Position numbers and translations under genes: made by a program. This document shows positions 1 through 8,440 of a DNA stretch of 64,000 bases, piece by piece; the first letter of the stretch is position 1, and each line of letters opens with the position of its first letter. The notes beneath the pieces are model-generated. The model saw nothing but the letters and a program-made list of their open reading frames with translations. It made no database searches and was not told where the DNA came from. Source of the stretch: Merdimonas sp963929015 (GTDB taxonomy: Bacteria > Bacillota > Clostridia > Lachnospirales > Lachnospiraceae). The stretch spans positions 124,001 through 188,000 of the forward strand of contig NZ_CAWVHE010000003.1 of assembly GCF_963929015.1 (NCBI RefSeq), read 5' to 3'.

Positions 1-26
1 AAAGGTCTACGTCCCAAATTGCATTT
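1..26. repeat. Right half of palindromic repeat element 1 (cut by window edge)
   Basis: Bases 1-20 are identical to the right arm of the complete palindrome at 1173-1215 and are followed by GCATTT, as in the tail of the copy at 38804. The left arm would lie outside the window. The mtnA stop codon (7-9) is inside this arm, so the element supplies the last codons of that gene. Confidence 0.8.
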
Positions 27-1083
27 GCGCGGCCAGACTGTCGGTGAAGGGCGGATAGCAGATGCCTTTTTCTGTGATGATGGCAGTGATCAGGCTGTGG
101 TCTGTTACGTCAAAGGCGGGATTGTAGCAATTGACTCCCTTCGGGGCCATGGGTTCCTGATAGAACATTTCCCGGATTTCATCGGGATCGCGCTGTTCGA
201 TCTGGATCTCGCTGCCGGTTTTGCAGGTCATGTCGATGGTGGAAGTTGGACCGAGTACATAGAAGGGAATATGGTAGTAATGTGCCAGTACCGCTATACT
301 GCTGGTACCGATTTTGTTGGCAACATCTCCGTTTGCTGCTACCCGGTCGCAGCCTACCATACAGGCCTGTACCCACCCGTTTTTCATAACCATGCCGGCC
401 ATGTTATCGCAGATCAGGGTGACATCAATGCCGGCGCGGCTTAGTTCGTAGGCGGTGAGCCGTGCGCCCTGGAGGAGGGGTCTTGTCTCGTCTGCAAATA
501 CTTTCAAATGCATGCCTCTTTCTTTTGCGAGAAAAAGCGGACCCTGGCCGGTGCCGTACCGGGAGGTGGCGAGAGGGCCGGCGTTGCAGTGGGTCAGGAT
601 GCCGTCGCCGTCTTTTAACAGAGAAAGACCGTATTCGGAAATAGCGGTGCACATCTTTATGTCTTCCTGGTGGATTGCCATACATTCGGCCTTTAAAAGC
701 GGAAGGATTTCTTCTGAAGGCCGGCCGGCGTTTGCTGTAACAACGCCCTCCATGCGGTTCAGGGCCCAGCTTAAGTTGACAGCGGTTGGTCTGGAAGAAT
801 TCAGATATTCCTTCTGTTCACGAAATTTTCGCAGAAATTCTTTGGGATCAGCGGCGCGGATCTGCTTTGCAAGGCAATAGATTCCGTAGCCTGCACAGAT
901 GCCGATGGCCGGCGCGCCGCGAACCTTCAGTGAATGGATGGCGTCCCAGATCTCATCGACAGAGGAAAGACACTGGTATTCCAGACGTCCGGGAAGTCTG
1001 GTCTGATCAATGATAATGACAGCAGTTTCGTCATCACTTAAACGTACACTTTGCGTATGGGTAATTTCTCTTAATTGACTCAT
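7..1083 (-). CDS. mtnA: S-methyl-5-thioribose-1-phosphate isomerase
   Basis: Cytosolic aldose-ketose isomerase of the methionine salvage pathway, converting methylthioribose-1-phosphate to methylthioribulose-1-phosphate. The 358-residue product has the family signatures RGAPAIG (55-61), SRPTAVNL (97-104), the catalytic cysteine in THCNAG (C166), the catalytic aspartate in VGCDR (D246) and NKIGT (256-260). The chosen ATG has an AGGAGA ribosome site; the frame stays open upstream, but that part is made only of repeat sequence (22-bp units). The stop codon lies inside repeat element 1, so the last residues (QFGT) come from the palindrome. No other methionine salvage gene is nearby. Close relatives act on ribose-1,5-bisphosphate or deoxyribose-phosphate analogues, so the exact substrate is inferred. 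Confidence 0.9.
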   Translation of the reverse strand: MSQLREITHTQSVRLSDDETAVIIIDQTRLPGRLEYQCLSSVDEIWDAIHSLKVRGAPAIGICAGYGIYCLAKQIRAADPKEFLRKFREQKEYLNSSRPTAVNLSWALNRMEGVVTANAGRPSEEILPLLKAECMAIHQEDIKMCTAISEYGLSLLKDGDGILTHCNAGPLATSRYGTGQGPLFLAKERGMHLKVFADETRPLLQGARLTAYELSRAGIDVTLICDNMAGMVMKNGWVQACMVGCDRVAANGDVANKIGTSSIAVLAHYYHIPFYVLGPTSTIDMTCKTGSEIQIEQRDPDEIREMFYQEPMAPKGVNCYNPAFDVTDHSLITAIITEKGICYPPFTDSLAAQMQFGT

Positions 1084-1108
1084 AAGGATCTCCTGGTGTG
1101 GTTTTGAA

Positions 1109-1174
1109 TAGGGTGCAGGGTAAAATCCGATTAGGTACAGGGTAAAATTCAATCAGGTACAGGGCAAAACGCAA
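1109..1174. repeat. Three tandem 22-bp units, tail of repeat element 2
   Basis: Units at 1109-1130, 1131-1152 and 1153-1174 share the core AGGGTAAAAT or AGGGCAAAAC preceded by AGGTAC or GGGTGC. On the minus strand each reads TTT-TACCCTGTACC-like. Single copies of the same unit follow the palindromes at 38804 and (partly) 44066, so this is the tail of the repeat family, here triplicated. Confidence 0.85.
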
Positions 1175-1215
1175 TTTGGGACGTAGACCTTTTGCAAAGG
1201 TCTACGTCCCAAATT
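1173..1215. repeat. Palindromic repeat element 2, 20-bp perfect arms
   Basis: Arms 1173-1192 and 1196-1215 are perfect inverted copies around a TGC loop; the arm is AATTTGGGACGTAGACCTTT. It directly follows the pepT stop codon on the minus strand and precedes mtnA. A stem this strong would form a transcript hairpin and may stop or protect the pepT message, but there is no typical U-run terminator. Confidence 0.9.
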
Positions 1216-1216
1216 G

Positions 1217-2431
1217 TTATGCGTAGAGCTTTACTAACTCAATCAGTACGTCTACGGCTTTGTCCATTCCTTCTACGGTAATGTGTTCATAAGGGCCATG
1301 GTAAGCGTGTCCGCCGGTGCCCAGGTTCGGGCAGGGCAGTCCTTTGAAGCTTAACTGGCAGCCGTCTGTACCGCCGCGGATCGGAAGGATCAGCGGAGTG
1401 ACATCTGCGTTTTCGCAGGCAATCTTGGCATTGTCGATCAGATGCATGCAGTCTTTGATAATGACTGCCATGTTCTGGTACTGATCGGTAATGGTCAGTT
1501 TTACGGTGCCTTCGCCCCATTTTTCGTTCAGGTCTTTTTCGATCAGCTGCAGAGTCTTTTTCCGTGATTCAAACATATGGCCGTCATGGTCGCGAACAAA
1601 ATAGTGGAGCTCTGCATGTCCGCAGTCGCCGGACATGGATACCAGATGGAAGAATCCTTCATAGCCCTCGGTTCCACGAGGTGTTTCGCATCCGGGAAGC
1701 ATCTGGTTGATCTCCATAGCGACCAGGGCAGCGTTGATCATGGTGTCCTTGGAGGATCCGGGATGAACGCTGAATCCGGTGATCTCAAAATCAGCCTTGC
1801 AGGCGTTGAAGTTTTCGTACTGGATCTCGCCTTCGGTGTCGCCGTCCAGAGTATAACCATACTGCGCGCCGAACTGTTCTACATTGAAATGAGCGGCGCC
1901 GGTTCCGATCTCTTCATCGGGAGTAAACGCTACGGAAATCGGTCCGTGAGGCATCCCGCTCTCGTTCAGATATTCAATGAGAGTGAGGATTTCGGCGATT
2001 CCGGCCTTGTCGTCTGCGCCAAGAACGGTATGGCCGTCTGTGGTGATAAGGGTTCTGCCCTTCAGATCCTTAAGGTGCGGGAAAGTTTCTGTGCTAAGTA
2101 CCAGACCGCTGTCTCCCAGAGGAAGATCTTCTCCGTTATAATTCTCTGTGATCACCGGATGAATGTCCTGATCACAGAAGTCAGATACGGTATCCATGTG
2201 GGCGATGAAACCGATGGAGGTCTTGTCCTCATACCCGGGAGTTGCCGGGAGTTTTCCGTACAGATAGCACTGGTCATCCAGCACTACATCGCTAAGTCCC
2301 AGCTCTTCCATTTCTGTTTTCAGGATCTTTGCCAGATCAAACTGGCACTGTGAGGAGGGAACAGTCTCGCTGTTCTCATCACTGGGTGTACGCACAACAA
2401 CGTACTTCAGAAGTCTTTCATAAGCTTTCAT
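1217..2431 (-). CDS. pepT: Peptidase T (tripeptide aminopeptidase)
   Basis: Cytosolic M20 metallopeptidase that removes the N-terminal residue from tripeptides. The 404-residue product shows the metal-binding HMDT (78-81), the bridging aspartate in LGADDKAG (D140), PDEEIG (171-176) with the catalytic glutamate, and a late HGPYE motif with a metal-binding histidine. The start chosen (KAYERLLKY) has the ribosome site AAGGGGA; 47 further upstream residues in the open frame look non-coding and overlap the promoter region. It is divergent from murE. The stop abuts the 20-bp-arm palindrome. Confidence 0.95.
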   Translation of the reverse strand: MKAYERLLKYVVVRTPSDENSETVPSSQCQFDLAKILKTEMEELGLSDVVLDDQCYLYGKLPATPGYEDKTSIGFIAHMDTVSDFCDQDIHPVITENYNGEDLPLGDSGLVLSTETFPHLKDLKGRTLITTDGHTVLGADDKAGIAEILTLIEYLNESGMPHGPISVAFTPDEEIGTGAAHFNVEQFGAQYGYTLDGDTEGEIQYENFNACKADFEITGFSVHPGSSKDTMINAALVAMEINQMLPGCETPRGTEGYEGFFHLVSMSGDCGHAELHYFVRDHDGHMFESRKKTLQLIEKDLNEKWGEGTVKLTITDQYQNMAVIIKDCMHLIDNAKIACENADVTPLILPIRGGTDGCQLSFKGLPCPNLGTGGHAYHGPYEHITVEGMDKAVDVLIELVKLYA

Positions 2432-2511
2432 GATATGATTTCCCCTTTGCTTTGTTTTTGCTACAGTTTTCTGTAGTAATGATCCTTCTATACTATAACA
2501 CAAATTTGTCT

Positions 2512-2539
2512 TTGCTGCACTTAAAATTAATGCTATACT
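2512..2539 (+). promoter_or_regulatory. Probable SigA promoter of the murE operon
   Basis: TTGCTG (2512-2517), a 16-bp spacer and TATACT (2534-2539), 33 bp before the murE start, in the divergent region between pepT and murE. Confidence 0.55.
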
Positions 2540-2572
2540 ATAAGAAGCGGGAAAAACAGGGAGGAAACTCAT

Positions 2573-4039
2573 ATGAAATTAAACAGTCTGCTGGAACACC
2601 TGGAATATGAAGTCAGACAGGGCAGTGACAGCATAGAAGTAACCGAGCTTATTCATGATTCCAGAAAGGTAACGCCGGGCAGTGTTTTTGTCTGCATCAG
2701 CGGCGCCGTGTCAGATGGACATGCGTATGTTGAAGAGGTAGCGGCCAAAGGAGCAAAAGCGGTGATCGTAGAGAGACCGACAGACGCGCCGGAAGGGGTG
2801 ACGGTGATCCATGTGGATGACACCCGTTATGCGCTGGCGCTGATGTCTGCGGCATATTTCGGATATCCGGCCAGAAAGCTGAAGGTCATCGGCATCACGG
2901 GGACCAAGGGAAAGACGACAACGACTTATATGGTAAAATCCATCCTGGAAGGCGCCGGCTATAAAGTCGGCCTGATCGGGACGATCGAGGCTATCATTGG
3001 AGATACGTCGATTCCTGCCAATAATACCACACCGGAGTCTTATACAATCCATCAGTATTTTGCACAGATGGTAGAGGAAGGCTGCGATTGCGTGGTGATG
3101 GAGGTGTCCTCACAGGGCCTGATGCTGCACCGGACGGCGGGAATCCAGTTTGAGATCGGTATCTTTACCAATCTGGGCGAAGATCATATCGGGCCTAATG
3201 AACATAAGGATTTTGAAGATTACAAGCGCTGTAAAGGTATTTTATTTACCCAGTGCAGGCTTGGGATCGCCAATGTAGATGACAAGTGGTACAAAGATGT
3301 ATTCCAAAATGCTACCTGCCGGGTGGAAACTTTTGGATTTTCCAGTGAGGCAGACCTTCGGGCGACCAGGGTGCAGCACATCGCGAGACCGGGATATCTG
3401 GGAGTGGCCTATCATGTGACAGGCCTGATGGATTTTGATGTGGAGATCGATATTCCGGGAAATTTCAGCGTATACAATTCATTGACTGCCATTGCCGTGT
3501 GCCGTCATTTTGGCGTGCCGGTTGAAAAAATCCAGGCAGCCTTAAAGCAGGCGAAGGTAAAGGGCCGGGTAGAGATGGTGAAGGTGTCGGATGAATTTGC
3601 CATGCTGATTGATTATGCTCACAATGCTATGAGTCTTGAGAGCCTTCTTGAGACTTTAAGAGATTATAATCCGGGACGGATCGTGACTATTTTTGGCTGC
3701 GGAGGCAACCGCTCCAAAACCAGGCGGTACGAGATGGGAGAAGTGTCCGGACGCCTTTCCGACTTTACGATTATCACTTCGGATAATCCAAGATTTGAAG
3801 AGCCGCAGGAGATTATCAATGACATTATCACCGGGATCCAAAAGACAGATGGCAAATATATCGACATCTGCGACCGCAAGGAAGCGATCCGCTATGCCAT
3901 TGCTCATGGACAGGCCGGAGATATCATTGTTCTGGCAGGAAAAGGACATGAAACTTACCAGGAGATCAAAGGCGTCAAGTACGACATGGACGACAGAGTT
4001 CTGATTAAAGAAGTGTTAGAGGAATTACATGTACGCTGA
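2573..4039 (+). CDS. murE: UDP-MurNAc-tripeptide synthetase (MurE)
   Basis: ATP-dependent Mur ligase adding the third residue to UDP-MurNAc-L-Ala-D-Glu in peptidoglycan precursor synthesis. The 488-residue product has the Mur N-terminal domain, the P-loop GTKGKTTT near residues 110-117, the central domain with the YKRCKG lysine region, and a C-terminal domain with DNPR (404-407). DNPR is the motif that reads meso-diaminopimelate in family members, so an A2pm-type wall is inferred. Ribosome site GGGAGG precedes the ATG. The last 11 bases overlap priA, so the two are co-transcribed. Clostridia often hold a second MurE-like paralogue; whether this is the only copy cannot be told here. Confidence 0.93.
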   Translation: MKLNSLLEHLEYEVRQGSDSIEVTELIHDSRKVTPGSVFVCISGAVSDGHAYVEEVAAKGAKAVIVERPTDAPEGVTVIHVDDTRYALALMSAAYFGYPARKLKVIGITGTKGKTTTTYMVKSILEGAGYKVGLIGTIEAIIGDTSIPANNTTPESYTIHQYFAQMVEEGCDCVVMEVSSQGLMLHRTAGIQFEIGIFTNLGEDHIGPNEHKDFEDYKRCKGILFTQCRLGIANVDDKWYKDVFQNATCRVETFGFSSEADLRATRVQHIARPGYLGVAYHVTGLMDFDVEIDIPGNFSVYNSLTAIAVCRHFGVPVEKIQAALKQAKVKGRVEMVKVSDEFAMLIDYAHNAMSLESLLETLRDYNPGRIVTIFGCGGNRSKTRRYEMGEVSGRLSDFTIITSDNPRFEEPQEIINDIITGIQKTDGKYIDICDRKEAIRYAIAHGQAGDIIVLAGKGHETYQEIKGVKYDMDDRVLIKEVLEELHVR

Positions 4040-6257
4040 TATTATTGTTGATATTACGCATGAAAAACTGGATAAGATTTTTCAATACCGCATCCCCTCT
4101 CATCTGGAGGGGATGCTTAAGATTGGAGACGAAGTTTATATTCCTTTCGGCAGATCCAATAAAGAAATCCGGGGGTACCTGATCAGTTTTTCTGAAAAAG
4201 CGGATTATGACCCAGGGAAGATTAAGGAAATTGCCGGGATTGTGGAAGACGCAGCCGCAATCGAGGCGAAACTGGTAGCTTTGGCGGCCTGGATGAAGGA
4301 AACCTACGGGGGAACCATGATCCAGGCTTTAAAAACAGTTCTTCCGATTAAAAAGAAAGTGAAGATCCCGGTCAGGCGGACAGTGATCTTAGAGCTGTCA
4401 GAAGAAGAGGGCAGAAAGAAGCTGGAGGAGTATCTGCACAAAAATGAGAAGGCAAGAGCCAGGGTCCTGGCCGGCCTTCTGGACTGTCCTGCCCAGGACT
4501 ACGGGCTTCTGACAAAAAAACTGCATGTGACGGCGCGGACTTTGCAGGCGCTGGAAGATCAGGGCGTATTAAAGATTGATTCGGAACAGACCTTCCGCAC
4601 TCCCTTCCGGGTAAAACAAAGGACAGACCGGCAGGTGACGCTGACCAGAGAGCAGCAGGCGGCGGCGGACCTGTTCTGGCAGGATTATCAGGCAGGAATC
4701 CGCAAGACCTATCTGGTATATGGCGTTACAGGCAGCGGAAAAACAGAAGTATATATGGAAATGATCCGACGGGTGCTGGAAACGGGGCGTCAGGTGATCG
4801 TGCTGATTCCGGAGATCGCGCTGACGTATCAGACGGTTCTTCGGTTTTACGGCAGATTTGGGGACCGGGTATCCATCCTGCACTCCAGGATGTCTGACGG
4901 AGAGCGGTCCGACCAGATAGAAAGAGTCCGGACCGGCCAGGCAGATGTAATGATCGGTCCGCGATCTGCATTGTTTACCCCGTTTCCCAGGCTGGGACTG
5001 ATCGTCATCGATGAGGAGCATGAGGGAACTTATAAAAGCGAACAGACGCCCAGGTATCATGCAAGAGAGACTGCCATTCACAGGGCAAAGGAGGAAGGAG
5101 CCAGCGTAGTGCTGGGATCAGCCACTCCATCTCTGGAAAGTTTTTACGCCTGTCGCTCCGGAGAAATCCAGATGCTGAAGCTGGGAAGCAGAACAGGCGG
5201 CGGCAGGCTCCCGAGAGTCTGGATCACGGACATGCGGGAGGAATTGAGAAAAGGGAACCGTTCTATTTTAAGCGACAGGCTGGAAGCGCTGATCCGGCAG
5301 CGGCTGGAGCGAAAAGAGCAGATCATGCTGTTTTTAAACCGCCGGGGCTATGCAGGGTTTGTAAGTTGCAGGGCCTGCGGATATGTAGTAAAATGTCCTC
5401 ATTGTGATGTGGCTCTTTCCGCTCACAGAAATGGACGGCTGGTCTGCCATTATTGCGGGTATGAGCAGCCGGAGCTTCACAGCTGCCCGTCCTGCGGATC
5501 TTCTTATATTGGGGGATTTAAGGCGGGCACGCAGCAGGTGGAAGAGCTGATCCAAAAAAGGTTTCCCGAAGCCAGGCTTCTTCGCATGGATCTGGATACT
5601 ACCAGAAAAAAAGACAGTTATGAACGGATCCTGGAGGCCTTTTCTGATGGGGAGGCAGATATCCTGATCGGTACACAGATGATTGTAAAAGGCCATGATT
5701 TCCACAGGGTTACCCTGGTGGGGATCCTGGCTGCAGATCTGTCGCTGTACTGTGATGATTACCGGTCCGGGGAGCGGACGTTTCAGCTGCTTACGCAGGC
5801 GGCGGGAAGAGCCGGCAGAGGAACCGGGGAAGGAGAAGTGGTGATCCAGACATACAGCCCGGATCATTACAGCATCCAAAGGGCGGCAGATCAGGATTAT
5901 GAAGGCTTTTTTGAAGAGGAGATGCGCTACCGCACGCTGATGGGATATCCGCCGGCGGCTCACCTTCTTGCAATCCTTCTTTCCGGAGAAAAAGAAGAAG
6001 AAGTGAACCTGGCAGCCGGGTATCTGAAGGGATTTATTAAGAGGATCGATCCGGAGGGACGGATCCAGGTGATCGGCCCGGCCAGCCCGCATGTAGGCAA
6101 AGTGGCGGATCTGTACCGCCGGGTGCTCTATCTGAAAGAACAGGATGCCGGTATTTTGATTGAAGCCAAAAACCGGATGGAGCAATATATCGAGGCAAAC
6201 CGGGGATTTACGCCCCTGCGGATCCAGTTTGACCTGGATCCCATGGGGATATTCTAG
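4029..6257 (+). CDS. priA: Primosomal protein N' (PriA helicase)
   Basis: 3'-5' DNA helicase that recognises stalled forks and reloads the replisome. The 742-residue product has the N-terminal DNA-binding domain, Walker A GVTGSGKTEVY, the Walker B box DEEH, the GSATPS motif, a helicase C-terminal half with QAAGRAGR, and an inserted zinc domain carrying four CxxC-type pairs (CRACGY, CPHCD, CHYCGY, CPSCGS), which is diagnostic of PriA. It starts inside the 3' end of murE (11-bp overlap). This priA-def-fmt-rsmB order is widely conserved in Firmicutes. Confidence 0.96.
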   Translation: MYADIIVDITHEKLDKIFQYRIPSHLEGMLKIGDEVYIPFGRSNKEIRGYLISFSEKADYDPGKIKEIAGIVEDAAAIEAKLVALAAWMKETYGGTMIQALKTVLPIKKKVKIPVRRTVILELSEEEGRKKLEEYLHKNEKARARVLAGLLDCPAQDYGLLTKKLHVTARTLQALEDQGVLKIDSEQTFRTPFRVKQRTDRQVTLTREQQAAADLFWQDYQAGIRKTYLVYGVTGSGKTEVYMEMIRRVLETGRQVIVLIPEIALTYQTVLRFYGRFGDRVSILHSRMSDGERSDQIERVRTGQADVMIGPRSALFTPFPRLGLIVIDEEHEGTYKSEQTPRYHARETAIHRAKEEGASVVLGSATPSLESFYACRSGEIQMLKLGSRTGGGRLPRVWITDMREELRKGNRSILSDRLEALIRQRLERKEQIMLFLNRRGYAGFVSCRACGYVVKCPHCDVALSAHRNGRLVCHYCGYEQPELHSCPSCGSSYIGGFKAGTQQVEELIQKRFPEARLLRMDLDTTRKKDSYERILEAFSDGEADILIGTQMIVKGHDFHRVTLVGILAADLSLYCDDYRSGERTFQLLTQAAGRAGRGTGEGEVVIQTYSPDHYSIQRAADQDYEGFFEEEMRYRTLMGYPPAAHLLAILLSGEKEEEVNLAAGYLKGFIKRIDPEGRIQVIGPASPHVGKVADLYRRVLYLKEQDAGILIEAKNRMEQYIEANRGFTPLRIQFDLDPMGIF

Positions 6258-6286
6258 TATAAAAATGTGACAGAGGAGACAAACTT

Positions 6287-6772
6287 ATGGCAATCAGAAA
6301 AATCAGAGAAATCGGAGACGACGTGTTGACAAAAACCTGCAAAGAGGTTCCCAAAATGACTCTTCGCAATAAGATCCTGATCGGGGATATGCTGGACACC
6401 ATGTACGAGGCAATGGGCGTAGGACTTGCGGCGCCACAGGTAGGGGTATTAAAGCGGATTGTAGTGATCGATGTGGGCGAAGGTCCTATTGTGCTGATCA
6501 ATCCCAGGATCGTGGAGACTTCCGGGGAACAGACCGGAGAGGAGGGGTGCTTAAGCGTACCCGGAAAATCCGGACAGGTGACAAGGCCTGAACGTGTAAA
6601 AGTTGTGGCACAGAATGAAGAGATGGAAGAAATCGAACTGGAGGGAGAGGGACTGCTTGCAAGAGCGTTCTGTCATGAGATCGATCATCTGGACGGGAAA
6701 ATGTATGTGGATCTTGTAGAAGGGGAGCTTCATGACGTGGAGTACAGCGAAGAAGAGCAGGAGGAAGAGTAA
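6287..6772 (+). CDS. def: Peptide deformylase
   Basis: Removes the formyl group from the N-terminal methionine of new proteins. The 161-residue product has the three family motifs: GVGLAAPQ (44-51), EEGCLSVP with metal ligand C88, and HEIDH with ligands H130 and H134 and the catalytic glutamate. The tail is strongly acidic (EEEQEEE). RBS GAGGAG precedes the ATG. The stop codon is directly followed by the fmt start, so deformylase and formyltransferase are made together. Confidence 0.96.
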   Translation: MAIRKIREIGDDVLTKTCKEVPKMTLRNKILIGDMLDTMYEAMGVGLAAPQVGVLKRIVVIDVGEGPIVLINPRIVETSGEQTGEEGCLSVPGKSGQVTRPERVKVVAQNEEMEEIELEGEGLLARAFCHEIDHLDGKMYVDLVEGELHDVEYSEEEQEEE

Positions 6773-7720
6773 ATGAAGATCATATTTATGGGAACTCCGG
6801 AGTTCTCGGTGGGGACTCTGGAAGCTCTGATCGAGGCAGGACACCAGATCGTTCTGGCGGTGACGCAGCCGGATAAACCAAAGGGACGCGGCGGGAAAAT
6901 GCAGTATCCGCCGGTCAAGGAGACGGCGCTGGCTCACGGTATCCCGGTCTTTCAGCCAAAGAAGATCCGGGATCCTGAAAATATCGAAGAGCTTCGGAAA
7001 TATCAGGCAGATGTGATGGTTGTCATCGCATTTGGGCAGATCCTTCCACAGGAGATCCTGGATATGACGCCTTATGGCTGTATCAACGTTCATGCATCGC
7101 TCCTTCCCAAATACCGGGGAGCTGCGCCCATTCAGTGGGCGGTGATCCGGGGAGAAAAGGTGTCGGGCGTGACGACCATGCAGATGGACGCAGGCCTGGA
7201 CACCGGGGATATGCTCCTGAAAACGGAGGTTGTACTGGAGGAGAAAGAGACCGGCGGGAGCCTGCATGATAAACTGGCAAAGGCCGGGGCAAAACTGTGT
7301 GTGGAGACCCTGCAGGGGTTGGAGGATCATACGATCCTTCCTGAAAAACAAGGCGAAAGTCCGACAGAGTATGCAAGAATGCTGGAGAAAGAATTGGGAA
7401 ATATCTGCTGGGAGCAGCCCGCAGAAGAGATTGAACGTCTGATCCGTGGCTTAAATCCCTGGCCCAGCGCTTATACCCACTGGGAAGGAAAAACGATGAA
7501 GATCTGGGAGGCAGAGGTGGTCGAAGAGGAACCGGACTGCCGGACAGAGGCAGCGCCGGGAACCATCGTCCGGGTGGAGAAAGACGGCTTTCTGGTCCGG
7601 ACAGGAGCAGGACTTCTGAAGGTGACGGCGCTTCAGATCCCGGGGAAAAAGCGGATGGACGCGGCCGCGTTCCTGCGGGGCTATCCGGTAAAAGCCGGAC
7701 TGATACTGACAAGTAGTTAG
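6773..7720 (+). CDS. fmt: Methionyl-tRNA formyltransferase
   Basis: Transfers a formyl group from 10-formyl-tetrahydrofolate to initiator Met-tRNA. The 315-residue product has the N-terminal formyltransferase fold with the catalytic Asn-His-Asp set in INVHASLLPKYRGAAPI and MDAGLDTGD, and the C-terminal OB-like domain (RGLNPWPSAYT onward). Its ATG follows the def stop codon with no gap. Length and order match the usual def-fmt pair. Confidence 0.96.
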   Translation: MKIIFMGTPEFSVGTLEALIEAGHQIVLAVTQPDKPKGRGGKMQYPPVKETALAHGIPVFQPKKIRDPENIEELRKYQADVMVVIAFGQILPQEILDMTPYGCINVHASLLPKYRGAAPIQWAVIRGEKVSGVTTMQMDAGLDTGDMLLKTEVVLEEKETGGSLHDKLAKAGAKLCVETLQGLEDHTILPEKQGESPTEYARMLEKELGNICWEQPAEEIERLIRGLNPWPSAYTHWEGKTMKIWEAEVVEEEPDCRTEAAPGTIVRVEKDGFLVRTGAGLLKVTALQIPGKKRMDAAAFLRGYPVKAGLILTSS

Positions 7721-7733
7721 GAGGCATTTGTAA

Positions 7734-8438
7734 ATGTATTATCCGATGTTTTATTTTGACCCGACGTATGTATTTTTAATCATTGGCGTAATCATCTGTA
7801 TGGCTGCATCCGCAAAGATGCGGTCTACTTATTCCAGATACTCCCGGGTGCCAAATCACCGGGGCATGACGGGACGGGAAGCGGCGGAGCAGATCCTGCA
7901 AAGAGCGGGGATCTTTGACGTCCGTGTGGAGCACATTTCCGGAAATCTGACCGATCATTATGATCCGCGAACAAAAGTACTAAGACTTTCTGATGCGACC
8001 TACGGGTCCGCTTCTGTAGCGGCGGTAGGGGTGGCGGCTCATGAATGCGGCCACGCCATTCAGCATGCCACCGGATATGTGCCGCTAAAGCTGCGCGGCG
8101 CGCTGGTTCCGGCGGCCAATTTTGGAAGCACCATTGCATGGCCTTTGATCCTGCTTGGATTTCTTTTTAACGGGCAGTCTTCGGTATTGTTCCTGAACCT
8201 GGGGATCCTGGCGTTTTCACTGGCTGTTTTATTTCAGATCGTGACGCTTCCGGTAGAATTCAACGCGTCCGGACGGGCGCTTCATATGCTGGCAGGGAGC
8301 GGCATGCTTTATGAAGAAGAAATGCGCTGTGCAAGGAAGGTGCTGACAGCTGCGGCACTTACTTATGTGGCGGGAGCAGCTTCGGCAATCCTGCAGCTTC
8401 TGCGTATCATTGTACTGTCAAATTCAAGGAGAAGATAA
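7734..8438 (+). CDS. Membrane zinc metallopeptidase, YugP family
   Basis: A 234-residue predicted membrane protease of the neutral zinc metallopeptidase family (YugP-like). It has an N-terminal membrane segment (about residues 9-25), the zincin motif HECGHAIQ (H103, E104, H107) and two or three further hydrophobic segments (about 125-145, 150-175 and near the C terminus). The substrate is unknown. It sits between fmt and rsmB, 13 bp and 2 bp away, a position it commonly holds in clostridia, so its role may be tied to growth-linked functions. Confidence 0.85.
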   Translation: MYYPMFYFDPTYVFLIIGVIICMAASAKMRSTYSRYSRVPNHRGMTGREAAEQILQRAGIFDVRVEHISGNLTDHYDPRTKVLRLSDATYGSASVAAVGVAAHECGHAIQHATGYVPLKLRGALVPAANFGSTIAWPLILLGFLFNGQSSVLFLNLGILAFSLAVLFQIVTLPVEFNASGRALHMLAGSGMLYEEEMRCARKVLTAAALTYVAGAASAILQLLRIIVLSNSRRR

Positions 8439-8440
8439 AG

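Noticed and set aside
1109..1174. Short CRISPR array
   Set aside because: The units are directly joined 22-mers without spacers and recur as single copies next to palindromes elsewhere.
2432..2572. Longer N terminus of pepT running to 2572
   Set aside because: The added residues have no family match and cover the divergent promoter region; the ATG at 2431 has a good ribosome site.
5334..6185. Long minus-strand open frame opposite priA
   Set aside because: Antisense shadow of the helicase and zinc-domain codons; no ribosome site.
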